A stretch of DNA of 64,000 nucleotides from Ramlibacter sp. WS9 (GTDB taxonomy: Bacteria > Pseudomonadota > Gammaproteobacteria > Burkholderiales > Burkholderiaceae_C), in assembly GCF_003797765.1 (NCBI RefSeq), contig NZ_RKMB01000012.1:124001-188000 (forward strand), given 5' to 3'. Under the pieces are notes generated by a model that was not told where the DNA came from, ran no database searches, and worked only from the letters and a program-made list of their open reading frames with translations. Each line of letters begins with the position of its first letter. Within the stretch, counting starts at the first letter, position 1. Made by a program: the position numbers and the translations under genes. Shown in pieces: positions 15,233-25,917 of the stretch.

Positions 15233-17416
15233 TCACGGATGCCGCACGCCGGCCTTGGCCCCGACTTTCACACCGGCGCCGCGCACTTCGATGCGGATTT
15301 CATCAAGGACTGCGCCGCGCGCGTCGACCAGCTGGACGCGATGGCGGCCGGGCCAGGGGAGCCACTGGGCGGCCTGGCCGCGCCCGATCTCCTTGCCGTC
15401 GATCAGCCAACGGCCGCCGCCCTGCGCACTGAACGCGAGGCGCTGGCGTAGGGGCGGGATGTCGGGATCGAGCGCGACGATCGTGCCCTCGGCCGGCGCG
15501 GTGATGCGTGCCGTGCCGCCGGCCGCCGGCGCACCGCTACGGCCCTTGGCCTTTCCGTCCTGCGGCGAGTCGATCGCGAACAACGGCTGTTCGGTGCCTT
15601 GCAGGAACCATTCGGAGCGCTGCGCTTCCAGGGAATCGCCGAAGCGAGCCGGGCCCATGACCAGACCCGGCGGCGGCGCAGGCGCTCTGCTTCGTTCCCG
15701 CGCATGCAGATGGTTCATGACGCTTGCCCAGACCGGCGCGGCGCCGCTGGTGCCGCTCACGTCGTGCATGGCCGCGCCGCTGGCGTTGCCGACCCACACG
15801 CCCACGGTGTAGCGCTGTGACCAGCCGACGGCCCAGTTGTCGCGCATGTCTTTGCTGGTGCCGGTCTTCACCGCGCTCCAGAAGCGTGTGGCGAGCACGC
15901 TGTCGGTCCCGAACGTGCGTGCGCGGGCGTTGCCGTCGGCAAGAACGTCCCCGACGATGAAGGCGGCGCGCGGGTCGATGGCCTGGCGCCGGGGCGCCGA
16001 CGGCGTGCGGCGCGCCGTGGTGGTCTCGCTGTAGGCCCCTCCGTTGGCCAGCGAGCGATACGCATTGGCGAGGGACAGCAGCGACACTTCGGCGCTGCCC
16101 AGGGCCAGGCTGTAGCCGTAGAAGTCTCCCGTCTCCTTCAGCGGCAATCCGAGGGCGCGCAATTGGCGCCCGAAGGCGTCGGGCGTCACCATGACAAGGG
16201 TGCGGACCGCCGGGACGTTGAGCGAGCCGCCAAGGGCCGTCCGCACCGAGATCCAGCCCTTGAACTGGCGGTCATAGTTCTGCGGGATGTAGAGGCCGCC
16301 CGCGGTGGGGATATGGGCAGGGGAGTCCTCAAGCAACGACGCCGGCGTGATGCGGCGCTCGGCTATGGCCTGCGCGTACAGGAAGGGTTTGAGCGTCGAG
16401 CCGGGTTGCCGCATCGCGGTGACGCCGTCCACTTCGGCGGCGTCGCTCAGCACGCCCGATGAGCCGACCCAGGCGAGCACTTCCCCGCTCGCGTTGTCCA
16501 GCACCACGATGGCGCCGTCTTCGACATTACGGCCACGCAGTTCGCGCAGGTGGCGCTGCAAGGTGTCCAAAGCAAAGCGCTGCAGCGGTGCGCGCAGCGT
16601 CGAAACGACGCGCTCCTGGCCGGGCGACTGCTTGACCAGGGCGCGGGCGACGTGCGGGGCGATGCCGTCGGATGCAGCCAGCGCCTTGCGCTGGAGGGCG
16701 CCTGTTGTGTACACGTCCAGGGCATCGCAGTCCGACCGGCCGGCCGCGCGCTGCATCGCCTGGAGCACCTGGCACGCCCTGCGCGCAACCTGCGCCGGGC
16801 GCGCATTGGGCGCCCGCACCAGCGCGGCCGCTACGGCGGCCTCCCGCTCGTCGAGGCCGTGCGGTGCCTTGCCGAAAAGCGTGCGCGACACCGCGTCGAT
16901 GCCCACCAGTTCGCCGCGGAAAGGCACGAGATTGAGGTACGCCTCCAGGATCTGGTCTTTGCGCCAGCGGCGGTCGAGCACACGGGCGGCGACGGTCTGG
17001 CCGAGCTTCTGCGCGACGCTGCGGCCGCCTGCGCCGCGCTTCCAGTCCTCGTCCAGCAGCCCGGCCAGCTGCATCGTGATCGTCGAGGCGCCGCGCGTGC
17101 GGGTGTTCCACAGGTTGCCCCATGCCGACGCCGACACCGCGCTCCAGTCGACGCCGCTGTGCTCGTAGAAATTCCTGTCCTCGGACAGCACCATGGCCGT
17201 GCGCAGCGCCGGCGAAACATCCCCCAGTACTGTCCAGGCGCCGCGGCGAACCGTGAGATCGGTGCGCACGCGCTGGAGCACTTCGCCGTCACGGTCGAGC
17301 ACCAGCGTTTCCGACGACTTGAAATCTGCCTTGACCTCGTCGTACGACGGCAGCGCGCGGGCCGCCGTCGGCAGCCCGCACAGCAGCGCCAGGACGGCCG
17401 CGGCGGTACGCAACAT
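15233..17416 (-). CDS. pbpC: Penicillin-binding protein 1C
   Basis: A 727-residue bifunctional peptidoglycan synthase. After an N-terminal signal/anchor, the GT51 transglycosylase domain has the catalytic Glu in VLSEDRNFYEHSGVD (Glu79) and RGASTITMQLAGLL. The transpeptidase domain has RQPGSTLKPF (Ser340, Lys343), SLN, and VKTGTSKDMRDNWAVGW. The C-terminal 90 residues (IVALDPDIPPLRQRL ...) form the BiPBP_C domain characteristic of PbpC. The start ATG overlaps the alpha-2-macroglobulin stop by one base (TGATG), so translation is coupled. The pairing with that protein is widely conserved in proteobacteria. Confidence 0.95.
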   Translation of the reverse strand: MLRTAAAVLALLCGLPTAARALPSYDEVKADFKSSETLVLDRDGEVLQRVRTDLTVRRGAWTVLGDVSPALRTAMVLSEDRNFYEHSGVDWSAVSASAWGNLWNTRTRGASTITMQLAGLLDEDWKRGAGGRSVAQKLGQTVAARVLDRRWRKDQILEAYLNLVPFRGELVGIDAVSRTLFGKAPHGLDEREAAVAAALVRAPNARPAQVARRACQVLQAMQRAAGRSDCDALDVYTTGALQRKALAASDGIAPHVARALVKQSPGQERVVSTLRAPLQRFALDTLQRHLRELRGRNVEDGAIVVLDNASGEVLAWVGSSGVLSDAAEVDGVTAMRQPGSTLKPFLYAQAIAERRITPASLLEDSPAHIPTAGGLYIPQNYDRQFKGWISVRTALGGSLNVPAVRTLVMVTPDAFGRQLRALGLPLKETGDFYGYSLALGSAEVSLLSLANAYRSLANGGAYSETTTARRTPSAPRRQAIDPRAAFIVGDVLADGNARARTFGTDSVLATRFWSAVKTGTSKDMRDNWAVGWSQRYTVGVWVGNASGAAMHDVSGTSGAAPVWASVMNHLHARERSRAPAPPPGLVMGPARFGDSLEAQRSEWFLQGTEQPLFAIDSPQDGKAKGRSGAPAAGGTARITAPAEGTIVALDPDIPPLRQRLAFSAQGGGRWLIDGKEIGRGQAAQWLPWPGRHRVQLVDARGAVLDEIRIEVRGAGVKVGAKAGVRHP

Positions 17417-20400
17417 CAGCGTGCCTCCACCTTCACCTTGGCGTTCGGCGTTTCGCCGAACATCTCGGGTGCGTACATTGCCTCGACCCGGGTCGGCGGC
17501 AGCGCGAACTCGCCGACGTTGTTCAGGCGCAGCGTGTATTCCATTTTCACGACGCCCTTGGGCAGGTACTCGTAGTAGCTGCGGAAGGATTCGAAGCTGC
17601 GCTCTTCGAATGCCGGCCACGACCAGCCCGCGCGCTTCTCGCCCTGCGTGGCGATCTGCGAATCGCGGCCCAGGCCGCCGCCCAGGATCGTCGCGCCTCC
17701 GGGCACCGGGTCGGTGATGACGACCCAGGTCATGTCCGCCGACGCGTTGACCTCCAGGCTCACCCGCAGCACGTCACCGCGCGAGTATTTGCCTGGCACG
17801 GCTTGTTCCACCGCCGTGACCGTGCGTGTGATCTGGTAGCCCGCGCTGAAAGGCGCTTTGAGCGCGACGGCCGCCACCGACTGCAACGTGAGCCACGGTT
17901 TTCCCGCGCCCTGGTGGGTGGCGCTCAGGGTGTCCTTCGCGGCATCCTGCGCCCACGGCAGGAACATCGTGTTGTTGCGAAGGTTCCCAGCAGACGCGGG
18001 CGCGCCGAACGTACTGGTCTGGTGCGCGGCGCCGGCTGCGTCGGACGCCTTGACGCGATCGACCTTGCTCCAGTCGACCGCAGCCGTGCCCGCGCCCATC
18101 ACTGCGCGCGTCACACCGGCGACGGGCACGCTCTCGAACTTCGCCGAGAACTTTTCCAGCGCCAGCCCGCCCCACAAGTTGGCCGTGGTGGTGTGCCAGG
18201 CGCCGCGCTGCTGGCGCGCGATGAAGCCATTGGCCAGGCGTCCCATGTCGTCTTTCCACGCCGGGTCGTCCATCACCGCCAGCAGCAGGCGCGCCGTGTT
18301 GACGTCGCCATTGGTCATCAGCCACCACCAGTAGTCGTCGCGCTCGGTGCTGAAGATCAGCTTCGTTCCCTGGTAGGACAGCCGCGAACGCAGCACCTGC
18401 GTGGCCTCGGCAATGCGCTGCTCGCGTTGAGGCACATCGGCCACGCGCTTGAGCACCAGCAGCCAGTCGATCACCGTATGGGTTGGCCACTGGTTCGGCG
18501 CGATCGTGATGCTGCCCGCCATGCGGCCCTGCGCCTTGCCGTAACGCGACAGTGCTTCCAGCGCAGCCAGCTTTCGCATGTCCAGGTCCTTGCGTGGACT
18601 CCAGAACTCGCGCTGGATGCGGCCTTCCACGAAAGCGATCAGGCCGCGCTCCATCGGCGCGCGCACGTCGTCCGGAATGGCGAAGGCGGGATCGAGCGCT
18701 GAAGCTTCGTGCGTCGCCGCCAGCAGGTAGGCCGTCAGCGCGTCGCTGCCGCGGTTGCCCTCACCATCGCGCGGCGGGAAGTAATTGGCGAGACCGTCGC
18801 CGTCCAGGTAGGTCGGTATCTGAGCGACGACCGTCTGCCACAGCTTGCCATCCCGCAGGCCCACCGACTTGCTGGTCTTCTGCTCGAGGCAGATGAACGG
18901 GTAGGCCGCGAACCAATCGCGCACGCCGGGAAGACCTTCCGCCAGCTTCGGCTGCAGCGCGAGCCGCAAGCCGCCGCGACCGGGCAGGGCGTCCGCCGGA
19001 GCCGCCACCGGCAGCGAGAGGGACCCGTCGATCTGCACCAGTGTGGCCTGCTGCACCGTCAGCGGAACCGCGGGCACGATGCGCTGCCGGGCCTTGAGCG
19101 CATCGCGGGCGCCGCCGAGCGTGTCCTTGGCTTCAATTTCCCACAGGATGGCCTCGGCGCGCGTTTGCGCGAGCTGCGCCGGCGCGGTGACGGTCCAGGC
19201 CACCTCGCGCGCTTCTCCTGCAGGGATGTCGACAGTCTGTGGCTGAAGTGTCAACAGCGTTGCGCGCGGCGCGACTTCGACCTTCATCGGCTTGGCGGTC
19301 GTGTTGCGCAGGGTGATCTGAGCGCGGTATTGGTCGTCCTCGCGCACCAGCGGCGGCAGGCCGCTGATGATCTGCAGATCCTGCGTCGTGCGGATGTCGG
19401 TCTGCCCCGTGCCGAACAGGCCGGTGCCCGCGTCGGCGATGGCAACGATACGGAACGTCGTCAGCGCGTCGTTCAGCGGCACGTCGACCGTCGCCTGGCC
19501 ATTCGCGTCGAGCGCGACCCGCGGATTCCACAGCAGCAGCGTCTCGAACAGCTCGCGCGTCTGGCCCTTGCCGCCACCGCCGCCGGCCGGCACCGCCTTG
19601 CGGCCGTAGTGGCGCCTGCCGATGATTTCCATCTGCGCGGTCGAAGTCTCCACGCCCCACGCACGCCGCTGCAGCATCGCCTCCAGCAGGTTCCAGCTGG
19701 TGTTGGGCATGAGCTCCAACAGCGCCTGGTCGACAGCGGCCAGCGCAATTTCGGCGTTGGCTGCCGGCTGTCCATTGGGTAGCTTCGCCGTGACGACGAC
19801 CCGCGCCTTGCCGCGCACCGGGTAGCTCGGCTTGTCGGCTTTCACCGCCACGTCGATCTGGTGGCCCTTGGTGCCCACGCGTATTTCGGCCAGGCCCATG
19901 CGAAAGGCCGGCTTGCTGAGGTCCACCATCGCGGTGGGTGCGACGTACTCGCGGCCCTCGTACCAATACGCCGTCCACCATTCGCGCGGCGCCTTGAAGC
20001 CCCAGCTGAAGAAGCTGTACCAGGGAACCTCGCGCAGCCGCCCGCGCAACGCCAGCACGCCGACGTAGACGTTCGGCCCCCAGCCTTCCTTGATCTGCAG
20101 GTTGATCGTTGGATCTTCGCCATTCAGCTGGACGACCTGTGTCTCGACGATGCCTTCGCGCTCCACGGTCACGAGCGCCGTGGCAAAACGGAACGGCATG
20201 CGCACCTGCAGACGAGCCGTCTCGCCAGGCTGGTAGGCCTTCTTCTCCGGCAGGACATCGATGCGGTCGTGGTTCTCGCCGCCGAACCACAGTTCGCCTT
20301 GGCGCGTCACCCATACGGAGCTCGCTGCCTGGATGGTGTTGGCCTGCGCATCTTTGGCGGAGACGATGAGCTCCACCTCGCCGGGCTCGCCGATCTTCGT

Positions 20401-23346
20401 TTCGCACAGGAGCAGGCCGCGTGAGTCACTCGTGCCGCTGCAGACCTGGCCCAGGTCCTTGACCTCGGTCTTGTTGTCGTAGGTGTAGAAGCCGCCGACC
20501 ATGCGCTTGCGGCTGGTGGTGACGACGCGCGCAGCGGCTTTCACTTCAAGCGGCACGCCCGCCGCCGGCTTGCCGGTGAGGTCGAGCGCGAGCGCCTGGA
20601 AGCGGATTTTCTGGCTGGCCGAAACCCAGCCTTCGGTCTTGATGCCGGCCACCACGCCGGCCGGCCAGAGCGTCGCCACGTTGCGGATGGTCTGCACCTC
20701 GCCGTTCGGGTCGGCATAGGTCGCCTCCATCAGCAGCTCGCGCGGCTGGCGTGCCGCGGGAATCTCGGGAATGGTGAGCTTGCCCGCGCCGCTGCGATCA
20801 AGCGTGAGCGGAAGCTTGTCGGCGATCACGCGCTGGTCCTGCGACGCGGCGGCTTCCTCCTCGCCCTCGGTGCCGCCTTCGCGCTTGCCACGTGGTGGCG
20901 AGAAGCTGAACTCGTCGTAGTCGCGGAACGAAAGCGGCTTCGCGCGCAGGAGGGCCGAGACGCGTACGGGCAGGCCCACCGCGGGCCCACCCGAGACGTA
21001 GTTGATTTGCACGTCGGTGGGCACGGCCTTGACGTTGACCAGGGCTTCCTTCTGGGCCGGGCCGATGCGGCCTTCCAGGACGGGCAGCCTGAATTCCTCA
21101 ACGCGGAATTCGCCTGACGCCTGGCCGCCTCGCGTGCCACCCTTGAGCTCCACCTGGTACTGGCCGAGCTTGGCGCCGGGCGGAATCTGAAAGGTGCTCT
21201 CAGCGCTCTGCCCGCCGGTAGCGGTCTTGCGCCAGGCCAGCGGCTGCGTGAATTGCTGGCCGCTGCCGGTATGCGTGACGACCATCGTGTCGGGCACCGA
21301 CGCAGGGAGGCCGAAACCACTGCGCGTTTCCGTGCGCACCAGGTGCTTCATCGACACCGTCTCGCCCGCGCGCAGCAGCGTGCGGTCGAAGATTGTGTGC
21401 AGGCGCTCGTCGGGCAGCGCTTCGCGGCTGGTGGGGACGTTGAATCGCCAGGGTTCGATGCCGCGGTACCAGTCGCTCCAGGTGAAGGCGATGTCCTGCA
21501 CGCCCTGTGCATCTTTTGCGCGAGCGCTGATGAAATAGGCAGCGCGGCCCTCCTCCTCGTCGGCACTGCCGATGCAATTCGGCGCTTGGGGGTTGAGGCC
21601 CTTGAGGTTCGCAATGCCGCGGGCGTCGGTCTGCGCCGTGGCCAGTTCCTTGCCGCGGCAGTCCGACACACGCACCGTGGCGTTGGCGACGGCCTGGCCC
21701 TTGTCCAGCGTTGTCACCCAGGCCAGCGCGTTTTCGCGGCCGAGCTTGAAGTGCACGCCCAGGTTGGTCACCAGCGCCGACGTGCGGACGTACATGGTGC
21801 GAGGCTGGCCGTGCCGCTCGTCCAGCAGCGACTGGCCCAGCATCGGCGATGCGATCTCGACCACATGGAAGCCCGGAGTGAGCGGGATGCCCACTACCTC
21901 GAATGGCCGCGGGGCGCCCCCGACGGGCTTGGGCAGGTCGAGTGTCTTCAGGCGCGGCTGCCCGGACAGCAGCGAGACCATGCGCGACTGGACCCACTCC
22001 TTCTCGTCGGGCTCCACGGCCTTCGGGAGCTTGTCCTTCACGTCCACCGCAGCTTGTTTGCGCAAAACCTTGAACGCGTCATAGCGCTGGACCTTGAGGA
22101 ACCACGCGATGATCTCCGCGTCCGTTTGCGGCTGTATGTCGCTCACCTGGCCCGGGGCGTACGCCTTGGCCTGCAGTCCCGGTTCGACATTGCGCAGGGT
22201 GACAGGCAGCATCGGGCCGCCCTCAGGTTCGGCGAAGCGCTCGAGGATGCCGAAGGGCGCCGCCGCGAACTTGGCCAGGGGCGGCATCGCCCCTGTGGCG
22301 ACCTTGAGCGGGAAGCTGTCCGCGTTGCGCAGGGGGCGAGCCGACGCGTCCTTGAAGTCCTTGGGCAATTCCAGCGTGAACTGCGCCTGCTCCGGCAATG
22401 GCGCCTTGAAGGTGACAGATGTCACGACGGTCTCGCCGTCTCCGTCGGACTTGTCCAGCACCGGCTTGAGGCTCTCCTTGGCAGACTTCAGGCGAATCTG
22501 TTCGGCATGGGCGCGCGCGACGGGCGCATTGAACGAAAGCGTCAGCGGACGGATCGGCAGGCATGCGGCCTGCGCGTTTTCCCGCTCACAACTGAAGGTC
22601 GCGGCGAACGGCTCGCGCACCTGGAAGTCGAAGCGGCGCTCCACGGAGTTCGCGATGCCGCTCGGGGTGGCGACGCCCTTGCCGTAGACCAGCTGCACCT
22701 TCGCATTGGGTGCGAGGCGCCGGTTGCAGGAGAACGTCAGGTAACGCAGCGGGTCCTTCGCGGCGGCTTTTTCCATACCGAGCGACTTGAGGTAGTCCGC
22801 GCGCTCCTTGCCCTCCAGCATCTTGAGCGGCACGCGCTCGCCCAGGCCTTCGACCGAACACCAGACGTTGTCCTTGAAGCTGGCCGGTGTGGCAGCGCCA
22901 TTGAGTTGCATCAGGAAGAATTGCTCCTCGTCGATGCGCTGGTAGGTGCCGGGCCGCACCTGCTGCACGAACGGCCCGCCGGTGTTGAATTTCCAGCCAC
23001 TGCCCGTCGGCAGCTCCGCACCCTTGGGGTTCTTGAAGCCCGCGCGAACCTGCAGCGTGCAGCTCACGCCCGGCGGCAGGTCGTTCTCGAAGTCGAAGAC
23101 CCATTCCTTGTCGCTGGTCCAACGGCCCGTGCCCTTGGTGGCCTGCGCGTCGCTGCAGGCCAGCACCAACGGGGCGGGCGCCTTGGGGTCGCCGAAATTC
23201 ACGGCGCTTTCGTCGAACTTGGCGACGACCTGCCGTACCCGGGCAACTTCGCCTTGCGGCGAGACGCTGGTGACCTGGACGGCCCCGGCCGAGAGCGCGG
23301 CTGCGCACAGCGCCGCCGCGACGATGGTTTTTTGGATTTTGCCCAC
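17416..23346 (-). CDS. Alpha-2-macroglobulin family protein with thioester
   Basis: A very large (1976-residue) periplasmic protease-trapping protein, thought to protect the envelope from foreign proteases. A signal peptide (MGKIQKTIVAAALCAAALSAGA) lacks an obvious lipobox, unlike E. coli YfhM. MG-type beta domains follow, including RTSALVTNLGVHFKLGRE, FDRTLLRAGETVSMKHL (MG2-like) and YQPGETARLQVRMPF, then the thioester motif CLEQ at about Cys1486 inside PFICLEQKTSKS, and a toroid/receptor-like C-terminus. A gly-rich RKAVPAGGGGGKGQ stretch around residue 1250 may be the bait region. The intact CLEQ indicates covalent trapping. It is coupled to pbpC, which may repair the wall at the site of breach. 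Confidence 0.94.
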   Translation of the reverse strand: MGKIQKTIVAAALCAAALSAGAVQVTSVSPQGEVARVRQVVAKFDESAVNFGDPKAPAPLVLACSDAQATKGTGRWTSDKEWVFDFENDLPPGVSCTLQVRAGFKNPKGAELPTGSGWKFNTGGPFVQQVRPGTYQRIDEEQFFLMQLNGAATPASFKDNVWCSVEGLGERVPLKMLEGKERADYLKSLGMEKAAAKDPLRYLTFSCNRRLAPNAKVQLVYGKGVATPSGIANSVERRFDFQVREPFAATFSCERENAQAACLPIRPLTLSFNAPVARAHAEQIRLKSAKESLKPVLDKSDGDGETVVTSVTFKAPLPEQAQFTLELPKDFKDASARPLRNADSFPLKVATGAMPPLAKFAAAPFGILERFAEPEGGPMLPVTLRNVEPGLQAKAYAPGQVSDIQPQTDAEIIAWFLKVQRYDAFKVLRKQAAVDVKDKLPKAVEPDEKEWVQSRMVSLLSGQPRLKTLDLPKPVGGAPRPFEVVGIPLTPGFHVVEIASPMLGQSLLDERHGQPRTMYVRTSALVTNLGVHFKLGRENALAWVTTLDKGQAVANATVRVSDCRGKELATAQTDARGIANLKGLNPQAPNCIGSADEEEGRAAYFISARAKDAQGVQDIAFTWSDWYRGIEPWRFNVPTSREALPDERLHTIFDRTLLRAGETVSMKHLVRTETRSGFGLPASVPDTMVVTHTGSGQQFTQPLAWRKTATGGQSAESTFQIPPGAKLGQYQVELKGGTRGGQASGEFRVEEFRLPVLEGRIGPAQKEALVNVKAVPTDVQINYVSGGPAVGLPVRVSALLRAKPLSFRDYDEFSFSPPRGKREGGTEGEEEAAASQDQRVIADKLPLTLDRSGAGKLTIPEIPAARQPRELLMEATYADPNGEVQTIRNVATLWPAGVVAGIKTEGWVSASQKIRFQALALDLTGKPAAGVPLEVKAAARVVTTSRKRMVGGFYTYDNKTEVKDLGQVCSGTSDSRGLLLCETKIGEPGEVELIVSAKDAQANTIQAASSVWVTRQGELWFGGENHDRIDVLPEKKAYQPGETARLQVRMPFRFATALVTVEREGIVETQVVQLNGEDPTINLQIKEGWGPNVYVGVLALRGRLREVPWYSFFSWGFKAPREWWTAYWYEGREYVAPTAMVDLSKPAFRMGLAEIRVGTKGHQIDVAVKADKPSYPVRGKARVVVTAKLPNGQPAANAEIALAAVDQALLELMPNTSWNLLEAMLQRRAWGVETSTAQMEIIGRRHYGRKAVPAGGGGGKGQTRELFETLLLWNPRVALDANGQATVDVPLNDALTTFRIVAIADAGTGLFGTGQTDIRTTQDLQIISGLPPLVREDDQYRAQITLRNTTAKPMKVEVAPRATLLTLQPQTVDIPAGEAREVAWTVTAPAQLAQTRAEAILWEIEAKDTLGGARDALKARQRIVPAVPLTVQQATLVQIDGSLSLPVAAPADALPGRGGLRLALQPKLAEGLPGVRDWFAAYPFICLEQKTSKSVGLRDGKLWQTVVAQIPTYLDGDGLANYFPPRDGEGNRGSDALTAYLLAATHEASALDPAFAIPDDVRAPMERGLIAFVEGRIQREFWSPRKDLDMRKLAALEALSRYGKAQGRMAGSITIAPNQWPTHTVIDWLLVLKRVADVPQREQRIAEATQVLRSRLSYQGTKLIFSTERDDYWWWLMTNGDVNTARLLLAVMDDPAWKDDMGRLANGFIARQQRGAWHTTTANLWGGLALEKFSAKFESVPVAGVTRAVMGAGTAAVDWSKVDRVKASDAAGAAHQTSTFGAPASAGNLRNNTMFLPWAQDAAKDTLSATHQGAGKPWLTLQSVAAVALKAPFSAGYQITRTVTAVEQAVPGKYSRGDVLRVSLEVNASADMTWVVITDPVPGGATILGGGLGRDSQIATQGEKRAGWSWPAFEERSFESFRSYYEYLPKGVVKMEYTLRLNNVGEFALPPTRVEAMYAPEMFGETPNAKVKVEAR

Positions 23347-23396
23347 TCTTCCCTCCTGATGCGAGCTGGAGGGTAGCGCAGATTCCCCTGTAAACG

Positions 23397-24788
23397 CTAG
23401 CCGAGACGCGCGCGGTGCAGCGCAATTTGCGCGCGCACCTGCTGCGGCGCCGTTCCGCCCAGGACGTTGCGGGCGTTGAGCGATCCGCGCAGCGACAGCA
23501 CGTCGTACACGTCCTTCTCGATCGCGGGGTTGAACTGCTGGAGCACCGCCAGGGGCAGTTCCGACAGATCGACCCGGTGCGACACGGCCGCCTTGACGGC
23601 GTGAGCCACCGTTTCATGCGCGTCCCGGAAAGGCAGGCCCTTCTTCACCAGGTAGTCGGCGAGGTCCGTCGCCGTGGCGTAGCCCTTCAGAGCCGCCTTT
23701 TCCATCGCTTCGGGATTGGCGGTGATGCCCCCCACCATCTCGGCGAAGATGCGCAGCGTGTCCTTCAACGTGTCCACGGTGTCGAACAGCGGCTCCTTGT
23801 CTTCCTGATTGTCCTTGTTGTAGGCCAGGGGCTGCCCCTTCATCAAGGTGATGAGCCCCATCAGGTGGCCGACCACGCGGCCCGCCTTGCCGCGCGCCAG
23901 TTCAGGCACATCCGGATTTTTCTTCTGCGGCATGATCGACGAGCCGGTGGTGAAGCGGTCCGCGATCTGGATGAAGCTGAAGTTCTGGCTCATCCACAAC
24001 ACCAGTTCTTCCGAGAAACGGCTGATGTGCACCATGGCGATGGAAGCCGCCGCGGTGAATTCGATCGCGAAGTCGCGGTCGCTCACCGCATCCAGGGAGT
24101 TCTGGCAGACGCCATCCATGCCCAGCGTGCGGGCGACCGCTTCGCGGTCCAGTGGATAGCTGGTGCCGGCGAGCGCGGCCGCGCCCAAGGGCAGCCAATT
24201 GACGCGCTTGCGCACATCGCCCATGCGCTGGGCATCGCGGCTGAACATCTCCACATAAGCCAGCATGTGGTGCGCGAAGCTCACGGGCTGCGCCACCTGA
24301 AGGTGGGTGAAGCCCGGCATGATGGTTTCGACGTTCTTGTCGGCGAGATCCAGCAATGCCGTCTGAAGTTCGGCCAGCAACGCCGAGATGAGGTCGATTT
24401 CGCCGCGCAGCCACAGGCGCACATCGGTCGCGACCTGGTCGTTGCGGCTGCGGCCCGTGTGCAGGCGCTTGCCTGCATCGCCCGCCAGCTGGGTCAGCCG
24501 CGCCTCGATGTTCAGGTGGACGTCTTCCAGATCCAGCTTCCATTCGAACGCCCCGGCTTCGATCTCCAGCGCGATCTGTGCCATGCCCTTCTGGATCGCC
24601 GACAGGTCGCCTTGGGGGATGATCCCCTGGGCCGCCAGCATCCCCGCATGAGCCAGCGAGCCATCGATGTCGGCCTTCCAGAGGCGCTTGTCGAAGAACA
24701 CGCTGGCGGTGTAGCGCTTGACCAGGTCGCTCATGGGTTCCGAGAACAGGGCCGACCAGGCCTGGGATTTCTTGTCGAATTGGTTCAT
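23397..24788 (-). CDS. argH: Argininosuccinate lyase
   Basis: Last step of arginine synthesis: argininosuccinate to arginine plus fumarate, a cytoplasmic tetramer. The 463-residue product starts [45 protein letters not shown] and the fumarase/aspartase-superfamily signature [16 protein letters not shown] with the mobile-loop serine are present. The frame is open far upstream, but that extension runs antisense to the histidine kinase gene and is not used; GGAGG-like AAGG precedes no earlier start, and the ATG at 24788 matches the family. It diverges from algZ, as in Pseudomonas. Confidence 0.96.
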   Translation of the reverse strand: MNQFDKKSQAWSALFSEPMSDLVKRYTASVFFDKRLWKADIDGSLAHAGMLAAQGIIPQGDLSAIQKGMAQIALEIEAGAFEWKLDLEDVHLNIEARLTQLAGDAGKRLHTGRSRNDQVATDVRLWLRGEIDLISALLAELQTALLDLADKNVETIMPGFTHLQVAQPVSFAHHMLAYVEMFSRDAQRMGDVRKRVNWLPLGAAALAGTSYPLDREAVARTLGMDGVCQNSLDAVSDRDFAIEFTAAASIAMVHISRFSEELVLWMSQNFSFIQIADRFTTGSSIMPQKKNPDVPELARGKAGRVVGHLMGLITLMKGQPLAYNKDNQEDKEPLFDTVDTLKDTLRIFAEMVGGITANPEAMEKAALKGYATATDLADYLVKKGLPFRDAHETVAHAVKAAVSHRVDLSELPLAVLQQFNPAIEKDVYDVLSLRGSLNARNVLGGTAPQQVRAQIALHRARLG

Positions 24789-24879
24789 AAGGAGGGCTGG
24801 AGGCGGCCGGGATGGGTTCGCCCCGGGGGTGGTTGCGGCAAGGATCACCAATAATCGGGCCGAAGGCAACCGCTGTTTG

Positions 24880-25917
24880 ATGAAAGATTCCCAAATTTTA
24901 TCGGCCTTCCAGGAGACGACCCTCCCGGTGGCCCCGGCGCGCCCCGCGCGGGCGCTGGTTTTCGACGCCTGCCATATCGGCGTGGTGCTGCGGGCCGTGC
25001 TGTTCGTCGAGGTCGTGATGTCCATAGGCGCCATGTTCGGCGCCGCCGGCCCCGCTGAGTGGCTGCTGCGAGTTGCTCTGCTCAGTGGCGCGGCCCTGCC
25101 CGCGACGCTGGCGTGGCTGATCGTGGCCTGCAGCCTGAAACGGGTGCTGGCACGGCTGGCGCCAGCGGGGCAGCAGGCCTGCGGAGTGGCGCTGGGTGGG
25201 CTGGCGGGCCTGTATGGCTGCGCGATGATGGCGTTGGTGGCCACCGACAATAGCGCCCCCTGGATGGCATCCGCTTTTGCCGGCGCACTGCTCGCGGCAG
25301 CGTTGGTTGCCGCGCTGGTGCTGCGCGCCAAAGGCCGCGCGCCGGCAGACACTGCGGCCCGCCTGGCCGAGCTGCAGGCGCGCATCCGACCGCACTTCCT
25401 CTTCAACACGCTCAATAGCGCGATTGCGCTGGTGCGGGAAGACCCGGCGCGGGCCGAAGCCATCCTGGAAGACCTGAGCGAGCTGTTTCGCCATGCCCTC
25501 ATGGAGCAGGACGAATCGGTGACACTGGCCGACGAAGTGACGCTGGCGCGGCGGTACCTCGAGATCGAGCAGGTGCGGTTCGGCGAAAGGCTGCAGGTCG
25601 AATGGGCACTGGACCCGGCCGCGGGCGCCGCGCGCGTGCCGCCGCTCATGCTGCAACCGCTGGTGGAAAATGCGGTGAAGCATGGCGTCGAGCCCAGCGC
25701 GGCCGGTGCCAAGGTCAAGGTGAGCACCCAGCGCAGGGGCAGCTCAGTTGTGATCAAGGTCACCAACACTGTGCCGGCAGGCCAGGGCCAGCGCGGCCAC
25801 GGCGTGGCGCAGAACAACGTGCGTGACCGGCTGCGCCTGCTGCACGATGTGCAGGGCCAGTTCCAGGCGGCGCTGAAGGACGGGATTTACCAGGTGAGGT
25901 TGGAGGTGCCAGTATGA
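24880..25917 (+). CDS. algZ: LytS/AlgZ-type sensor histidine kinase
   Basis: A 345-residue membrane kinase of the His_kinase (PF06580) type. Four hydrophobic segments cover about residues 30-148; the phosphoacceptor box is [19 protein letters not shown] with His172; the ATPase domain has [15 protein letters not shown] (N box) and a glycine region [13 protein letters not shown]. The ATG at 24880 is chosen because upstream codons overlap argH. It overlaps the response regulator start by ATGA. Position beside argH and upstream of hemC/hemD matches AlgZ/FimS of Pseudomonas; function in motility or exopolysaccharide control is inference. Confidence 0.88.
   Translation: MKDSQILSAFQETTLPVAPARPARALVFDACHIGVVLRAVLFVEVVMSIGAMFGAAGPAEWLLRVALLSGAALPATLAWLIVACSLKRVLARLAPAGQQACGVALGGLAGLYGCAMMALVATDNSAPWMASAFAGALLAAALVAALVLRAKGRAPADTAARLAELQARIRPHFLFNTLNSAIALVREDPARAEAILEDLSELFRHALMEQDESVTLADEVTLARRYLEIEQVRFGERLQVEWALDPAAGAARVPPLMLQPLVENAVKHGVEPSAAGAKVKVSTQRRGSSVVIKVTNTVPAGQGQRGHGVAQNNVRDRLRLLHDVQGQFQAALKDGIYQVRLEVPV

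Noticed and set aside
21253-23376. 707-codon open frame on the forward strand
   Set aside because: It lies wholly antisense to the alpha-2-macroglobulin gene, is rich in Arg/His/Ala/Gly as expected of a GC-rich shadow frame, and has no recognisable domain.
24789-25817. N-terminal extension of argH by about 343 residues
   Set aside because: The open frame continues, but it is antisense to the histidine kinase gene and the family start is at 24788.
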